Origin: an uncultured Eubacteriales bacterium | GTDB taxonomy: Bacteria; Bacillota; Clostridia; Oscillospirales; Butyricicoccaceae | Length of the DNA stretch: 11,709 nt | Reading direction: 5' to 3' | Assembly: GCA_934630445.1 (NCBI GenBank) | Contig: CAKTWY010000077.1 | Location: forward strand, 1-11,709 | In this document: one piece after another, positions 6,144 to 11,709 of the stretch | Layout of the letters: every line of letters begins with the position of its first letter | Position numbering within the stretch: the first letter of the stretch is position 1 | The notes under the pieces: model-generated | Database searches by the model: none | Told to the model about the DNA's origin: nothing | Seen by the model: only the letters and a program-made list of their open reading frames with translations | Position numbers and translations under genes: made by a program

Positions 6144-6182
6144 GAAAAACCAGGCCGCTTGACTGAAGCGGCCTGGTTTTTC
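6144..6182. terminator. Strong terminator between GH3 gene and nagA
   Basis: A perfect 17-bp stem, GAAAAACCAGGCCGCTT (6144–6160) with its complement (6166–6182) and a 5-nt loop. The G/C-rich core is flanked by A5 and T5, so it can work in both directions. It ends the GH3 transcript and protects the nagA promoter from read-through. Confidence 0.85.
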
Positions 6183-6188
6183 CATGTC

Positions 6189-6212
6189 AGCCTTACAGCG
6201 GATTGTAAGGCT
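6189..6212. repeat. Second hairpin behind the GH3 gene
   Basis: AGCCTTACA (6189–6197), GCGGAT, TGTAAGGCT (6204–6212): a perfect 9-bp stem 10 bp past the GH3 stop and ahead of the terminator. It has no T-run, so it may be a 3' mRNA stabilising hairpin rather than a terminator. Confidence 0.5.
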
Positions 6213-6222
6213 CTGTGGTTCG

Positions 6223-8505
6223 CTATTCGCCTTTCTCCTCACCGCACGCCGCCAGAATGGCGTTCAGCTCGTCCGCCAGCTCGGAAAGCTCCTGCATGGT
6301 GAGCGTTCCCCTTGCCGGTGAGCGCAAAGCGTGAAGCGGCGAGTTCCCCGCGACCTCGCGCATCATGCGCGCAGTGCTCTCACCCAGTCCGTCCTCACTG
6401 TCCGATATTGCAAGATACCCCGTCTTTTCCATAACGCGGTCGAGCTTCTCCGACTTCAGGCCGTGCGCCCAGATGTCGCTCAGGACCGTGTCGAGTGTAA
6501 CGCGGAACGGAAGTACAGCGCTCTGCGTCATTTCCACCGTTGCGACAAGCGGCAGATCGCGCGAGGAAGCGCCGAGCGCGATCTCGTACGTTCCGCCCTC
6601 GACATACCAGTCGGCGATGGTTTCCTCGTAATAAGAAAACGCGCGCCTGTCCAGCGTAAAGGAAACCGTGCTTGTCTGGCCCGGCTCGAGCGCAATCTTG
6701 GCAAATTCCCGCAGCTCGCGTACCGGACGGCTGACCGCCGACGCCTTTTTGCCGACATAAAGCTGTACGACCTCGCGTCCGGCCCGTGTGCCCTGGTTCG
6801 TCACATCAGCCGAAACATGCACACTTTCTCCATCTTTCGCAATTTTGAGATTTGAATAGGCAAATGTGGTGTAGCTCAGGCCAAATCCAAAGGGAAAGAG
6901 CACGTCCATCTCCTTTTTGTCATAATACCGGTAACCGACAAAAACGCCTTCGCGGTAGTGCGCAGTATCTCCCTCTCCGGGATAATTGAGATAGCTCGGG
7001 TTGTGCGCCAGCTTTTGTGGGAAGCTCTCGGCCAGCTTGCCGGAGGGATTGACGTCGCCGAAGAGCACGTCTGCCGTCGCTTCTCCCACAGCCTGCCCGC
7101 CGAGATAAACATCAAGCAGGCCGCGCACCTTATCTATCCAGGGCATCTCCACCGGCGAACCGGCGTGAAGCACAACCACCGTGTTCGGCTGCACGGCGCA
7201 AACCGCTTCGATCAGCGCATTCTGTCCGGCGGGAAGACGCATATCCTCACGGTCGTAGCCTTCGCTCTCCTTCCTGTCCGGCAGGCCGGCAAAGACAACC
7301 GCGACCTCGGCCGCCCGCGCGGCCTCGACCGCCTGCGCGATCAGCGCGCTGTCCGCCTCGTCCTTCATCACATCGTAGCCCGGCGCAAACGTAATCTCCG
7401 CCCTGCCGCGCGCCGCTTCGAGCGCGGACGTGACGCGAAAGGCGTTGATGTGCGACGAGCCGCCGCCCTGATAGCGCGGCCTTTCGGCAAATGCGCCGAT
7501 AAACGCCGCGCGCATGCCGCGGAAAAGCGGCAGAACGCCGTCGTTTTTCAGGAGCACCATGCATTCGCCGGCGATCTTCCGGGCAAGCGCATGGTGCCGC
7601 TCCCTGTCATACGGCGCGCGCTTCTGATCGGAATCATGATAACGGCAGACGATATCCAGTATGCGCGCGGCAGCCTGGTCCACAAGGGAAATATCCAGCG
7701 CGCCGGAGCGCACCGCCGCGACGATCTCCCGGTCAGTCATTCCTCCGGAAGACGGCATCTCAAGGTCAATCCCGCTTTCCACACCGCGCACGCGGTCGTT
7801 GATCGCGCCCCAGTCAGTCATGACAAAACCGTCAAAGTTCCATTCTCCGCGCAGGATATCATTCATCAATCTTCCGTTTTCCGACGAATATACGCCGTTG
7901 ATGCGGTTATACGAGCACATCATGGTCCACGGCTTCGCCTTTTTTACAGCGGTCTCAAACCCGGCCAGATAAATTTCACGCAGGGTGCGCTCGTCGATTT
8001 CGGCGTTCACGCTCATGCGGCGGTACTCCTGGTTATTGGCGGCAAAGTGCTTGACGCTGACGCCGACGTCATGCGCCTGCAGGCCCTGGATATACCCCGC
8101 TGCAAGTTCGCCAGTGAGATACGGATCCTCGCTCAAGTACTCAAAATTCCTGCCGCACAGAGGGGTGCGCTTGATATTGATGGCCGGACCGAGCAAAATC
8201 GCAACATCCTCCGCGCGGCACTCCTCGCCGAGCGCGCCGCCGAGCGTGCGCATCAGCTCCCTGTCAAACGAGCATGCGAGCGCCGATGCCGAGGGGAAGC
8301 ACACCGCTTCCACACTTCTCACAAGTCCGAGCTGATCGACCTGCCCGGCCTGCTTGCGCATGCCATGCGGCCCGTCCGTCATCATCACGCTTGGCACCCC
8401 CAGCCGCTCTACCGGTTTTGTATGCCACTGATCCAGGCCCGACAAAAGACCTGCTTTTTCTTCCAGTGTCATTTTTTTGATCAGGTCAGCGATCTTCTTC
8501 ATCAT
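6223..8505 (-). CDS. Glycoside hydrolase family 3, beta-glucosidase type
   Basis: 760 aa. GH3 enzymes cut beta-linked sugars from the non-reducing end with retention. The N-terminal barrel spans about 1–290, with the nucleophile D231 in VMTDWGA and substrate residues K152–H153 in KHFAANNQE. The alpha/beta sandwich spans about 310–545, with the likely acid/base E415 in KESEGYDRED. A fibronectin-III-like domain lies at about 570–648, followed by some 110 residues of tail. The KHF(P)GHG motif of NagZ is absent, so this is the two-domain beta-glucosidase type, not a beta-N-acetylglucosaminidase. No signal peptide, so cytosolic and acting on imported oligosaccharides. Two ATGs open the gene; the RBS (GAAAGG) is weak. 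Promoter at 8540–8569, terminator behind. Divergent from the GntR operon, which may share control. Exact sugar (glucose, xylose or other) is unknown. Confidence 0.93.
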   Translation of the reverse strand: MMKKIADLIKKMTLEEKAGLLSGLDQWHTKPVERLGVPSVMMTDGPHGMRKQAGQVDQLGLVRSVEAVCFPSASALACSFDRELMRTLGGALGEECRAEDVAILLGPAINIKRTPLCGRNFEYLSEDPYLTGELAAGYIQGLQAHDVGVSVKHFAANNQEYRRMSVNAEIDERTLREIYLAGFETAVKKAKPWTMMCSYNRINGVYSSENGRLMNDILRGEWNFDGFVMTDWGAINDRVRGVESGIDLEMPSSGGMTDREIVAAVRSGALDISLVDQAAARILDIVCRYHDSDQKRAPYDRERHHALARKIAGECMVLLKNDGVLPLFRGMRAAFIGAFAERPRYQGGGSSHINAFRVTSALEAARGRAEITFAPGYDVMKDEADSALIAQAVEAARAAEVAVVFAGLPDRKESEGYDREDMRLPAGQNALIEAVCAVQPNTVVVLHAGSPVEMPWIDKVRGLLDVYLGGQAVGEATADVLFGDVNPSGKLAESFPQKLAHNPSYLNYPGEGDTAHYREGVFVGYRYYDKKEMDVLFPFGFGLSYTTFAYSNLKIAKDGESVHVSADVTNQGTRAGREVVQLYVGKKASAVSRPVRELREFAKIALEPGQTSTVSFTLDRRAFSYYEETIADWYVEGGTYEIALGASSRDLPLVATVEMTQSAVLPFRVTLDTVLSDIWAHGLKSEKLDRVMEKTGYLAISDSEDGLGESTARMMREVAGNSPLHALRSPARGTLTMQELSELADELNAILAACGEEKGE

Positions 8506-8539
8506 TCAGCACGCGCCTTTCTTCCATTAAACTGTCTCT

Positions 8540-8569
8540 ATTATAGCTTCGTCTGCGTGCGCCGGACAA
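8540..8569 (-). promoter_or_regulatory. GH3 gene promoter
   Basis: On the minus strand TTGTCC (8564–8569), 18 bp, perfect TATAAT (8540–8545). The expected start near 8533 leaves about 28 nt before the ATG. Confidence 0.6.
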
Positions 8570-8714
8570 GGACAAAAGCGTCCAAAACTCTCCATACAGT
8601 TTGCAGCACAATAACGAAATTTTACGAAAACGCATGTGTTCCTCCCCTCTTTTATGCAAATATTTGGTATGAATTCACGACGCTATATTTTTTCTGCATA
8701 TACATTTTATTTGT

Positions 8715-8729
8715 GTTGTTCTATACAAC
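8715..8729. promoter_or_regulatory. Candidate GntR/HutC operator
   Basis: GTTGT-TCTAT-ACAAC, a perfect 5-bp inverted repeat with a 5-bp spacer, in the AT-rich stretch between the divergent GH3 and GntR genes. Its TTGTTCTATACAACT core has the general look of sites bound by HutC-subfamily regulators such as NagR/YvoA. The rest of 8570–8836 is AT-rich, with no gene or RNA that I can support. Confidence 0.4.
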
Positions 8730-8836
8730 TTTTTAAATATTTTTCGAATTTATTGTGCATTTTAACCATTTCATCCAGCTGTAACTGTTGCATTCTCCAA
8801 AGATGATTCTGTTGTTTTTTTTCATTCAAAAATCTA

Positions 8837-8865
8837 TTGACGCGCCGTCATTCATCTCGTATTCT
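8837..8865 (+). promoter_or_regulatory. Promoter of the GntR sugar operon
   Basis: TTGACG (8837–8842), 17 bp, TATTCT (8860–8865). The start near 8872 gives a leader of about 45 nt. TCTATAC at 8894–8900 inside this leader repeats the core of the inverted repeat at 8715 and could serve autoregulation. Confidence 0.6.
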
Positions 8866-8916
8866 TATGACATCAGAACAATTTGTCTGTACCTCTATAC
8901 GATTGGATGTGACGCC

Positions 8917-9675
8917 ATGCCGCGCCCCTTTATTGATAAAAACAGCCCTATCCCGGTTTATCATCAGATTTCCGAATATCTTTGCCGCTTGATTGAGGAA
9001 AAGCATCTTGAAAACGGCGATCTCATCCCCACCGAGCGCGAACTGTGCGAGACCTTTTCCGTCAGCCGCATGACTGTGCGCCAGGCGGTTGAAGTGCTCG
9101 TCAGCCGCGGCCTCATCGTGCGTCAAAAAGGAAAAGGCACCTTTGTCAGTAAAGCCAAATTGAATCAGCCGCTCACTTCGCTTACAAGTTTTACCATGGA
9201 TGTTACACAGCGCGGCATGGTGCCGGCAAACCAGGTACTTTTCTGCGAGGTGATGGCCGCAGGGCAGGCAGTCGCATCCCAGCTGTCCATCAAACCGGAA
9301 GAACGTGTTGTACGGCTTGGCCGTATCCGCTTGGCCAACGGCGCGCCGCATGCATATGAATGCTCGCATCTTCTCTATGAGAAGGCGGCGCGCATACTCG
9401 ATATCGATCTGACCGACCGCTCTCTTTATGAAACGCTCAGCAAGGTGTGCGGACTGCACCTGGCATCGGCACGTGAGACAATCGAGGTTTGTCAGACCCC
9501 GGCGAAGGTGTGCCATCTTCTCGGTCTGCCCGAAAAAACGCTGACGTTTCACATACGCCGCGTCACGCGCGACTGCGCCGGACGGGCGGTTGAATATGTT
9601 GAATCTTATTACCGCACGGATAAATTTCAGTTCGAGGTCGAACTGCGGCTCGATGATGCCGGCGCGCCGAATTGA
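8917..9675 (+). CDS. GntR family (HutC subfamily) transcriptional regulator
   Basis: 252 aa, typical length. The winged HTH covers about residues 8–78, with IPTERELCETFSVSRMTVRQ (37–56) the classic GntR helix-turn-helix and GKGTFV the wing. The UTRA ligand-binding domain covers about 95–245 and ends with the typical VESYYRTDKFQFEVEL pattern (228–243). UTRA domains bind small sugars or sugar phosphates; NagR senses GlcN-6-P, DasR likewise. The start is the ATG at 8917: a longer reading from 8788 would begin upstream of the promoter at 8837–8865, so it could not be translated from that transcript, and its first 43 residues do not look like GntR. The RBS is poor (GGAT). It is first gene of an operon with the isomerase, SIS and kinase genes, and probably represses it until a pathway sugar phosphate accumulates (inference). 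Confidence 0.92.
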   Translation: MPRPFIDKNSPIPVYHQISEYLCRLIEEKHLENGDLIPTERELCETFSVSRMTVRQAVEVLVSRGLIVRQKGKGTFVSKAKLNQPLTSLTSFTMDVTQRGMVPANQVLFCEVMAAGQAVASQLSIKPEERVVRLGRIRLANGAPHAYECSHLLYEKAARILDIDLTDRSLYETLSKVCGLHLASARETIEVCQTPAKVCHLLGLPEKTLTFHIRRVTRDCAGRAVEYVESYYRTDKFQFEVELRLDDAGAPN

Positions 9676-9716
9676 CGCCTGCCGCTTCATATATTTTTAT
9701 TTAAGGAGGGTCACGC

Positions 9717-10652
9717 ATGTCACATTTGAAATTATCCATGGAGATCTGGCCAAACATGCCATGGGGACGCCTGGAGCTTTGCGGCCCGGCATGGAATTCC
9801 TGGGGTGACATTCCGCTGCACGAGCTCATCTACAAAATCCGCGATTTTGGGTATGAGGGTTTTGATGTGCTCTATCCGAAAATCCAGGGCATTCCCGCCG
9901 AGGAATACGCGCAGGAGGTCCAGCTCGTGCGAAAAGCGATGGAGGAGACCGGACTTGCCTTTGCCTCGATCGGGTGCCATACGACGTTCGTATCCCCGCG
10001 CGAATTTGACAGGCGCGCCGGTATCGACCGGTTTAAACGCGCGATTGACGCCGCCGCCGACATGGGCTGCAAGACGGTCACCACACTTCTCGGAGACGGT
10101 TTTTATGATCCTCCGCTATATGTGCTTATTCCCCACCGCGTTGCATGGCGTCAGGCTGTCGAGGCGACCCGTGAAGTGTGCGAGTACGGCATGACAAAGG
10201 AAGTCGACGTCTGCATTGAACTGATACAGGGCACGGTTGTGAACACGGTGGACGCGCTGCTCAAGCTCTTTGACGAGGTCGACATGCCCAACCTTTACAG
10301 CTGCGTCGATGTTGGAACCTTCTATACAACGGTAAAACCCAAGATGCCGATTCCGGAGGCGATCCGCAAAATCGGCAAACGTATTAAATCCGTACACGTA
10401 AAGGACGAAGTCGGCTTCCCGAATATTATGCAGTCGCAGCACGTCTGGTACGGAGCTGGTTTCGTTATTTTTGAAGAAATGGCGGCCGCACTCAAGGAAG
10501 CCGGTTTTGAAGATTACTGCGCGGTTGAGTGGGAAGGCTTCCAAAACGGCGGTCTCTACGGCGTAGGCGATCCATCCGGCATCCAGTTCTGCGATTTTGA
10601 CCGCGTGGCTGAAGAGGCGCGTGAATTTCTGCTTGAGCACGGATGGGATTAA
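9717..10652 (+). CDS. Sugar phosphate isomerase/epimerase (TIM barrel)
   Basis: 311 aa, AP-endonuclease-2/xylose-isomerase-like TIM barrel of the family that includes D-tagatose/D-psicose 3-epimerases, IolE/IolI and hydroxypyruvate isomerase. Four divalent-metal ligands are in order: E168 in CIELIQG, D198 in CVDVGT, H227 in KSVHVKD and E271 in AVEWEG. The C-terminal segment GGLYGVGDP (278–286) follows. The N terminus, with MEIWPNMPWG and a tryptophan-rich AWNSWGD, is longer than in the simplest members. RBS AAGGAGG lies seven bases before the ATG. It lies 41 bp after gntR with no hairpin between and 26 bp before the SIS gene, so all are one operon. It likely isomerises or epimerises a keto-sugar, but the specific reaction cannot be assigned. 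Confidence 0.87.
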   Translation: MSHLKLSMEIWPNMPWGRLELCGPAWNSWGDIPLHELIYKIRDFGYEGFDVLYPKIQGIPAEEYAQEVQLVRKAMEETGLAFASIGCHTTFVSPREFDRRAGIDRFKRAIDAAADMGCKTVTTLLGDGFYDPPLYVLIPHRVAWRQAVEATREVCEYGMTKEVDVCIELIQGTVVNTVDALLKLFDEVDMPNLYSCVDVGTFYTTVKPKMPIPEAIRKIGKRIKSVHVKDEVGFPNIMQSQHVWYGAGFVIFEEMAAALKEAGFEDYCAVEWEGFQNGGLYGVGDPSGIQFCDFDRVAEEAREFLLEHGWD

Positions 10653-10678
10653 TCCGCTCCACCTTAGGAGGTGAAACA

Positions 10679-11407
10679 ATGCTGGCAAAACAATATACCA
10701 CCGAGGTGTTGGCGCTTACGCAAAGGGTCATCGACTCGCAGGCAGAACAGATTGAACGCGCGGCTGATCTGATCTTTTCTTCACTCAGAAAGGATGCGCT
10801 TCTTCATGTGTTCGGCTGCGGCCACTCCCACATTCTATCGGAGGAGTGCTTCTACCGCGCCGGCGGGCTGGTGCCAATCAATCCTATCTTCGAGACCAGC
10901 ACCATGCTCCATGAGGGCGCGGTCAAAAGCTCGCAGATTGAGCGCATGAGCGGTTATGCCGAACTCATCCTCGCAAATTACGAGGTACATGCCGGCGAAT
11001 GCCTGCTCATCTTTTCCACCTCAGGCATCAACGCCCTGCCCATCGAGATGGCCATCTCTGCCAAGAAAAAAGGCCTTTCCGTCGTCGCTCTGACTTCATG
11101 CTGCTATCTGAACCACCCTTCCCGCTACCCCACCGGCGAACATCTGGCGGATATCGCAGATCTCGTCATCGACACGCAAATCCCCTGCGGAGACGCGCTG
11201 CTCCGCCTGAGCAGCACAGTAAGCGCCGTACCAGGTTCCACGGTAGTCGGATGCACGCTGCTGAACGCTCTTATCGCAGAAATTCTGGAGCGTTACCGGC
11301 AAAACGGCATGACGCCGCCCGTCTTCACCAGCGGCAATACAGAGGGCGGTTATGAAAAGAACCTGGGATATATCGCCGCTTATCGCAACCGCGTGCGCGC
11401 GCTGTAA
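10679..11407 (+). CDS. SIS-domain sugar isomerase-like protein (UPF0309 type)
   Basis: 242 aa, a single SIS domain as in phosphosugar isomerases and binding proteins. FGCGHSHILSEE (45–56) is the first phosphosugar loop; STSGIN (113–118) is the Ser/Thr-rich phosphate-binding motif; ALTS (137–140) and the helix STVVGCTLLNALIAEILER (187–205) complete the fold. The end, TSGNTEGGYEKN, is also typical of this subfamily. It has no DNA-binding part, so it is not an RpiR regulator, and it is too short for GlmS or NagB-II dimers with two SIS domains. The ATG at 10679 has AGGAGG seven bases upstream; a reading from 10643 would overlap the previous gene and include that RBS. It probably handles a phosphorylated sugar made by the kinase that follows. 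Deamination of GlcN-6-P is possible but unproven. Confidence 0.85.
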   Translation: MLAKQYTTEVLALTQRVIDSQAEQIERAADLIFSSLRKDALLHVFGCGHSHILSEECFYRAGGLVPINPIFETSTMLHEGAVKSSQIERMSGYAELILANYEVHAGECLLIFSTSGINALPIEMAISAKKKGLSVVALTSCCYLNHPSRYPTGEHLADIADLVIDTQIPCGDALLRLSSTVSAVPGSTVVGCTLLNALIAEILERYRQNGMTPPVFTSGNTEGGYEKNLGYIAAYRNRVRAL

Positions 11408-11422
11408 ATTTTATCCAAATTT

Positions 11423-11438
11423 ATCTATACATCTATAC
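11423..11438 (+). repeat. Tandem 8-bp direct repeat before the kinase gene
   Basis: ATCTATAC occurs twice head to tail (11423–11430, 11431–11438) in the 50-bp AT-rich gap between the SIS and kinase genes. TCTATAC also appears at 8720–8726 and 8894–8900. It may be a regulator half-site or a weak internal promoter. Confidence 0.35.
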
Positions 11439-11457
11439 ATAAAAGGAGACTTGTCCT

Positions 11458-11709
11458 ATGCATTCCGAGCTGTTGTGCGGCATTGACGTGGGCACAAGCG
11501 CCGTCAAATGTATTGTGACGGACCCTGTCGGCGCAGTATATGCGCGCGCGAGCGTCGCTTACCCGCCGCGCCCGGAAGGGGCGCTGGAACAGGACCCCCG
11601 GCTGTGGTGGCAGGCAGTTTGCCAGGCGACGCGCGAATGCCTGAGAACAATCGATCCCTCCCATCTTGCGGCGGTCTCCTTTTCCGGGCATATGAGCGCC
11701 CCCGTCCTG
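11458..11709 (+). CDS. FGGY family carbohydrate kinase (5' part)
   Basis: The first 84 codons of a gene that runs off the right edge; full FGGY kinases are about 500 aa. It begins MHSELLCGIDVGTSAVKCIV, containing the GIDxGTxxxK phosphate-1 motif of the ASKHA/FGGY fold. LEQDPRLWWQAVCQA follows at 45–59, and VSFSGHMSAPVL at 73–84 corresponds to the xylulokinase SGQMHG region. ATP-dependent phosphorylation of a sugar or polyol in the cytosol is expected; the substrate cannot be told from this fragment, although xylulokinase-like members are the closest by pattern. The ATG at 11458 follows AAAAGGAG with nine bases between. It is the last visible gene of the operon led by the GntR regulator. Confidence 0.9.
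   Translation, partial: MHSELLCGIDVGTSAVKCIVTDPVGAVYARASVAYPPRPEGALEQDPRLWWQAVCQATRECLRTIDPSHLAAVSFSGHMSAPVL

Noticed and set aside
6223..8505. NagZ-type beta-N-acetylglucosaminidase, suggested by adjacent nagA
   Set aside because: The NagZ KHF(P)GHG motif is missing; KHFAANNQE and a full C-terminal sandwich domain mark the beta-glucosidase type.
8615..8640. Possible CcpA cre site upstream of the GH3 gene
   Set aside because: The stretch around GAAAACGCATG differs from the cre consensus at about three fixed positions.
6958..8736. 592-codon open frame on the plus strand across the GH3 gene
   Set aside because: It is antisense to a clear GH3 enzyme in GC-rich DNA, which often opens long mirror frames; there is no RBS and its protein has no recognisable domain.
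8788..8916. Longer GntR reading with 43 extra N-terminal residues
   Set aside because: It begins upstream of the TTGACG–17–TATTCT promoter and has no GntR-like content; the ATG at 8917 starts exactly at the expected domain edge.

Overview
The window reads as chromosomal DNA of a GC-rich, endospore-lineage Clostridia member (Firmicutes), probably from the Oscillospiraceae/Christensenellaceae side. The evidence is strong GGAGG ribosome binding sites, a zapA–U32 peptidase gene pair, a small Spo0A-C-like protein, Firmicutes-type regulators (XRE, GntR/HutC), and a short interspersed repeat at the left edge of a type I associate with gut Clostridia. No species is claimed.

Layout. (1) 1–215 is non-coding and carries an interspersed repeat. 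(2) 216–2647, minus strand, holds zapA followed by a U32-family peptidase/hydroxylase gene. They are preceded by a roughly 200-nt leader or small RNA with a multibranched fold, a possible pseudoknot and a TetR-type palindrome at its promoter. (3) 2926–3465 holds a small XRE regulator (minus) divergent from a 69-aa Spo0A-C-like protein (plus), with a repeat-rich shared control region. (4) 3562–3813 holds a 53-aa minus-strand gene of unknown function with its own RBS and terminator. (5) 3945–4886, plus strand, is a homocysteine S-methyltransferase-family gene whose end overlaps nagA tail to tail. (6) 4880–8505, minus strand, holds nagA and a GH3 beta-glucosidase, as two separate transcription units divided by a strong terminator. 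(7) 8917 to the right edge, plus strand, is a sugar-catabolic operon: GntR/HutC regulator, TIM-barrel sugar (phosphate) isomerase/epimerase, SIS-domain sugar isomerase-like protein, and the start of an FGGY sugar kinase that runs off the window.

How the genes may work together. The right half looks like a carbohydrate-use locus. A cytoplasmic GH3 enzyme could release a sugar from an imported beta-glycoside. The FGGY kinase, SIS protein and TIM-barrel isomerase could convert that sugar into a glycolytic intermediate. NagA supplies GlcN-6-P from GlcNAc-6-P. The GntR/HutC regulator sits at the head of its own operon and divergent from the glycosidase, with an inverted repeat between them that could be its operator. 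No nagB and no transporter are visible here. The actual substrate cannot be read from the sequence. No tRNA, rRNA, CRISPR array, insertion sequence or phage gene was seen.
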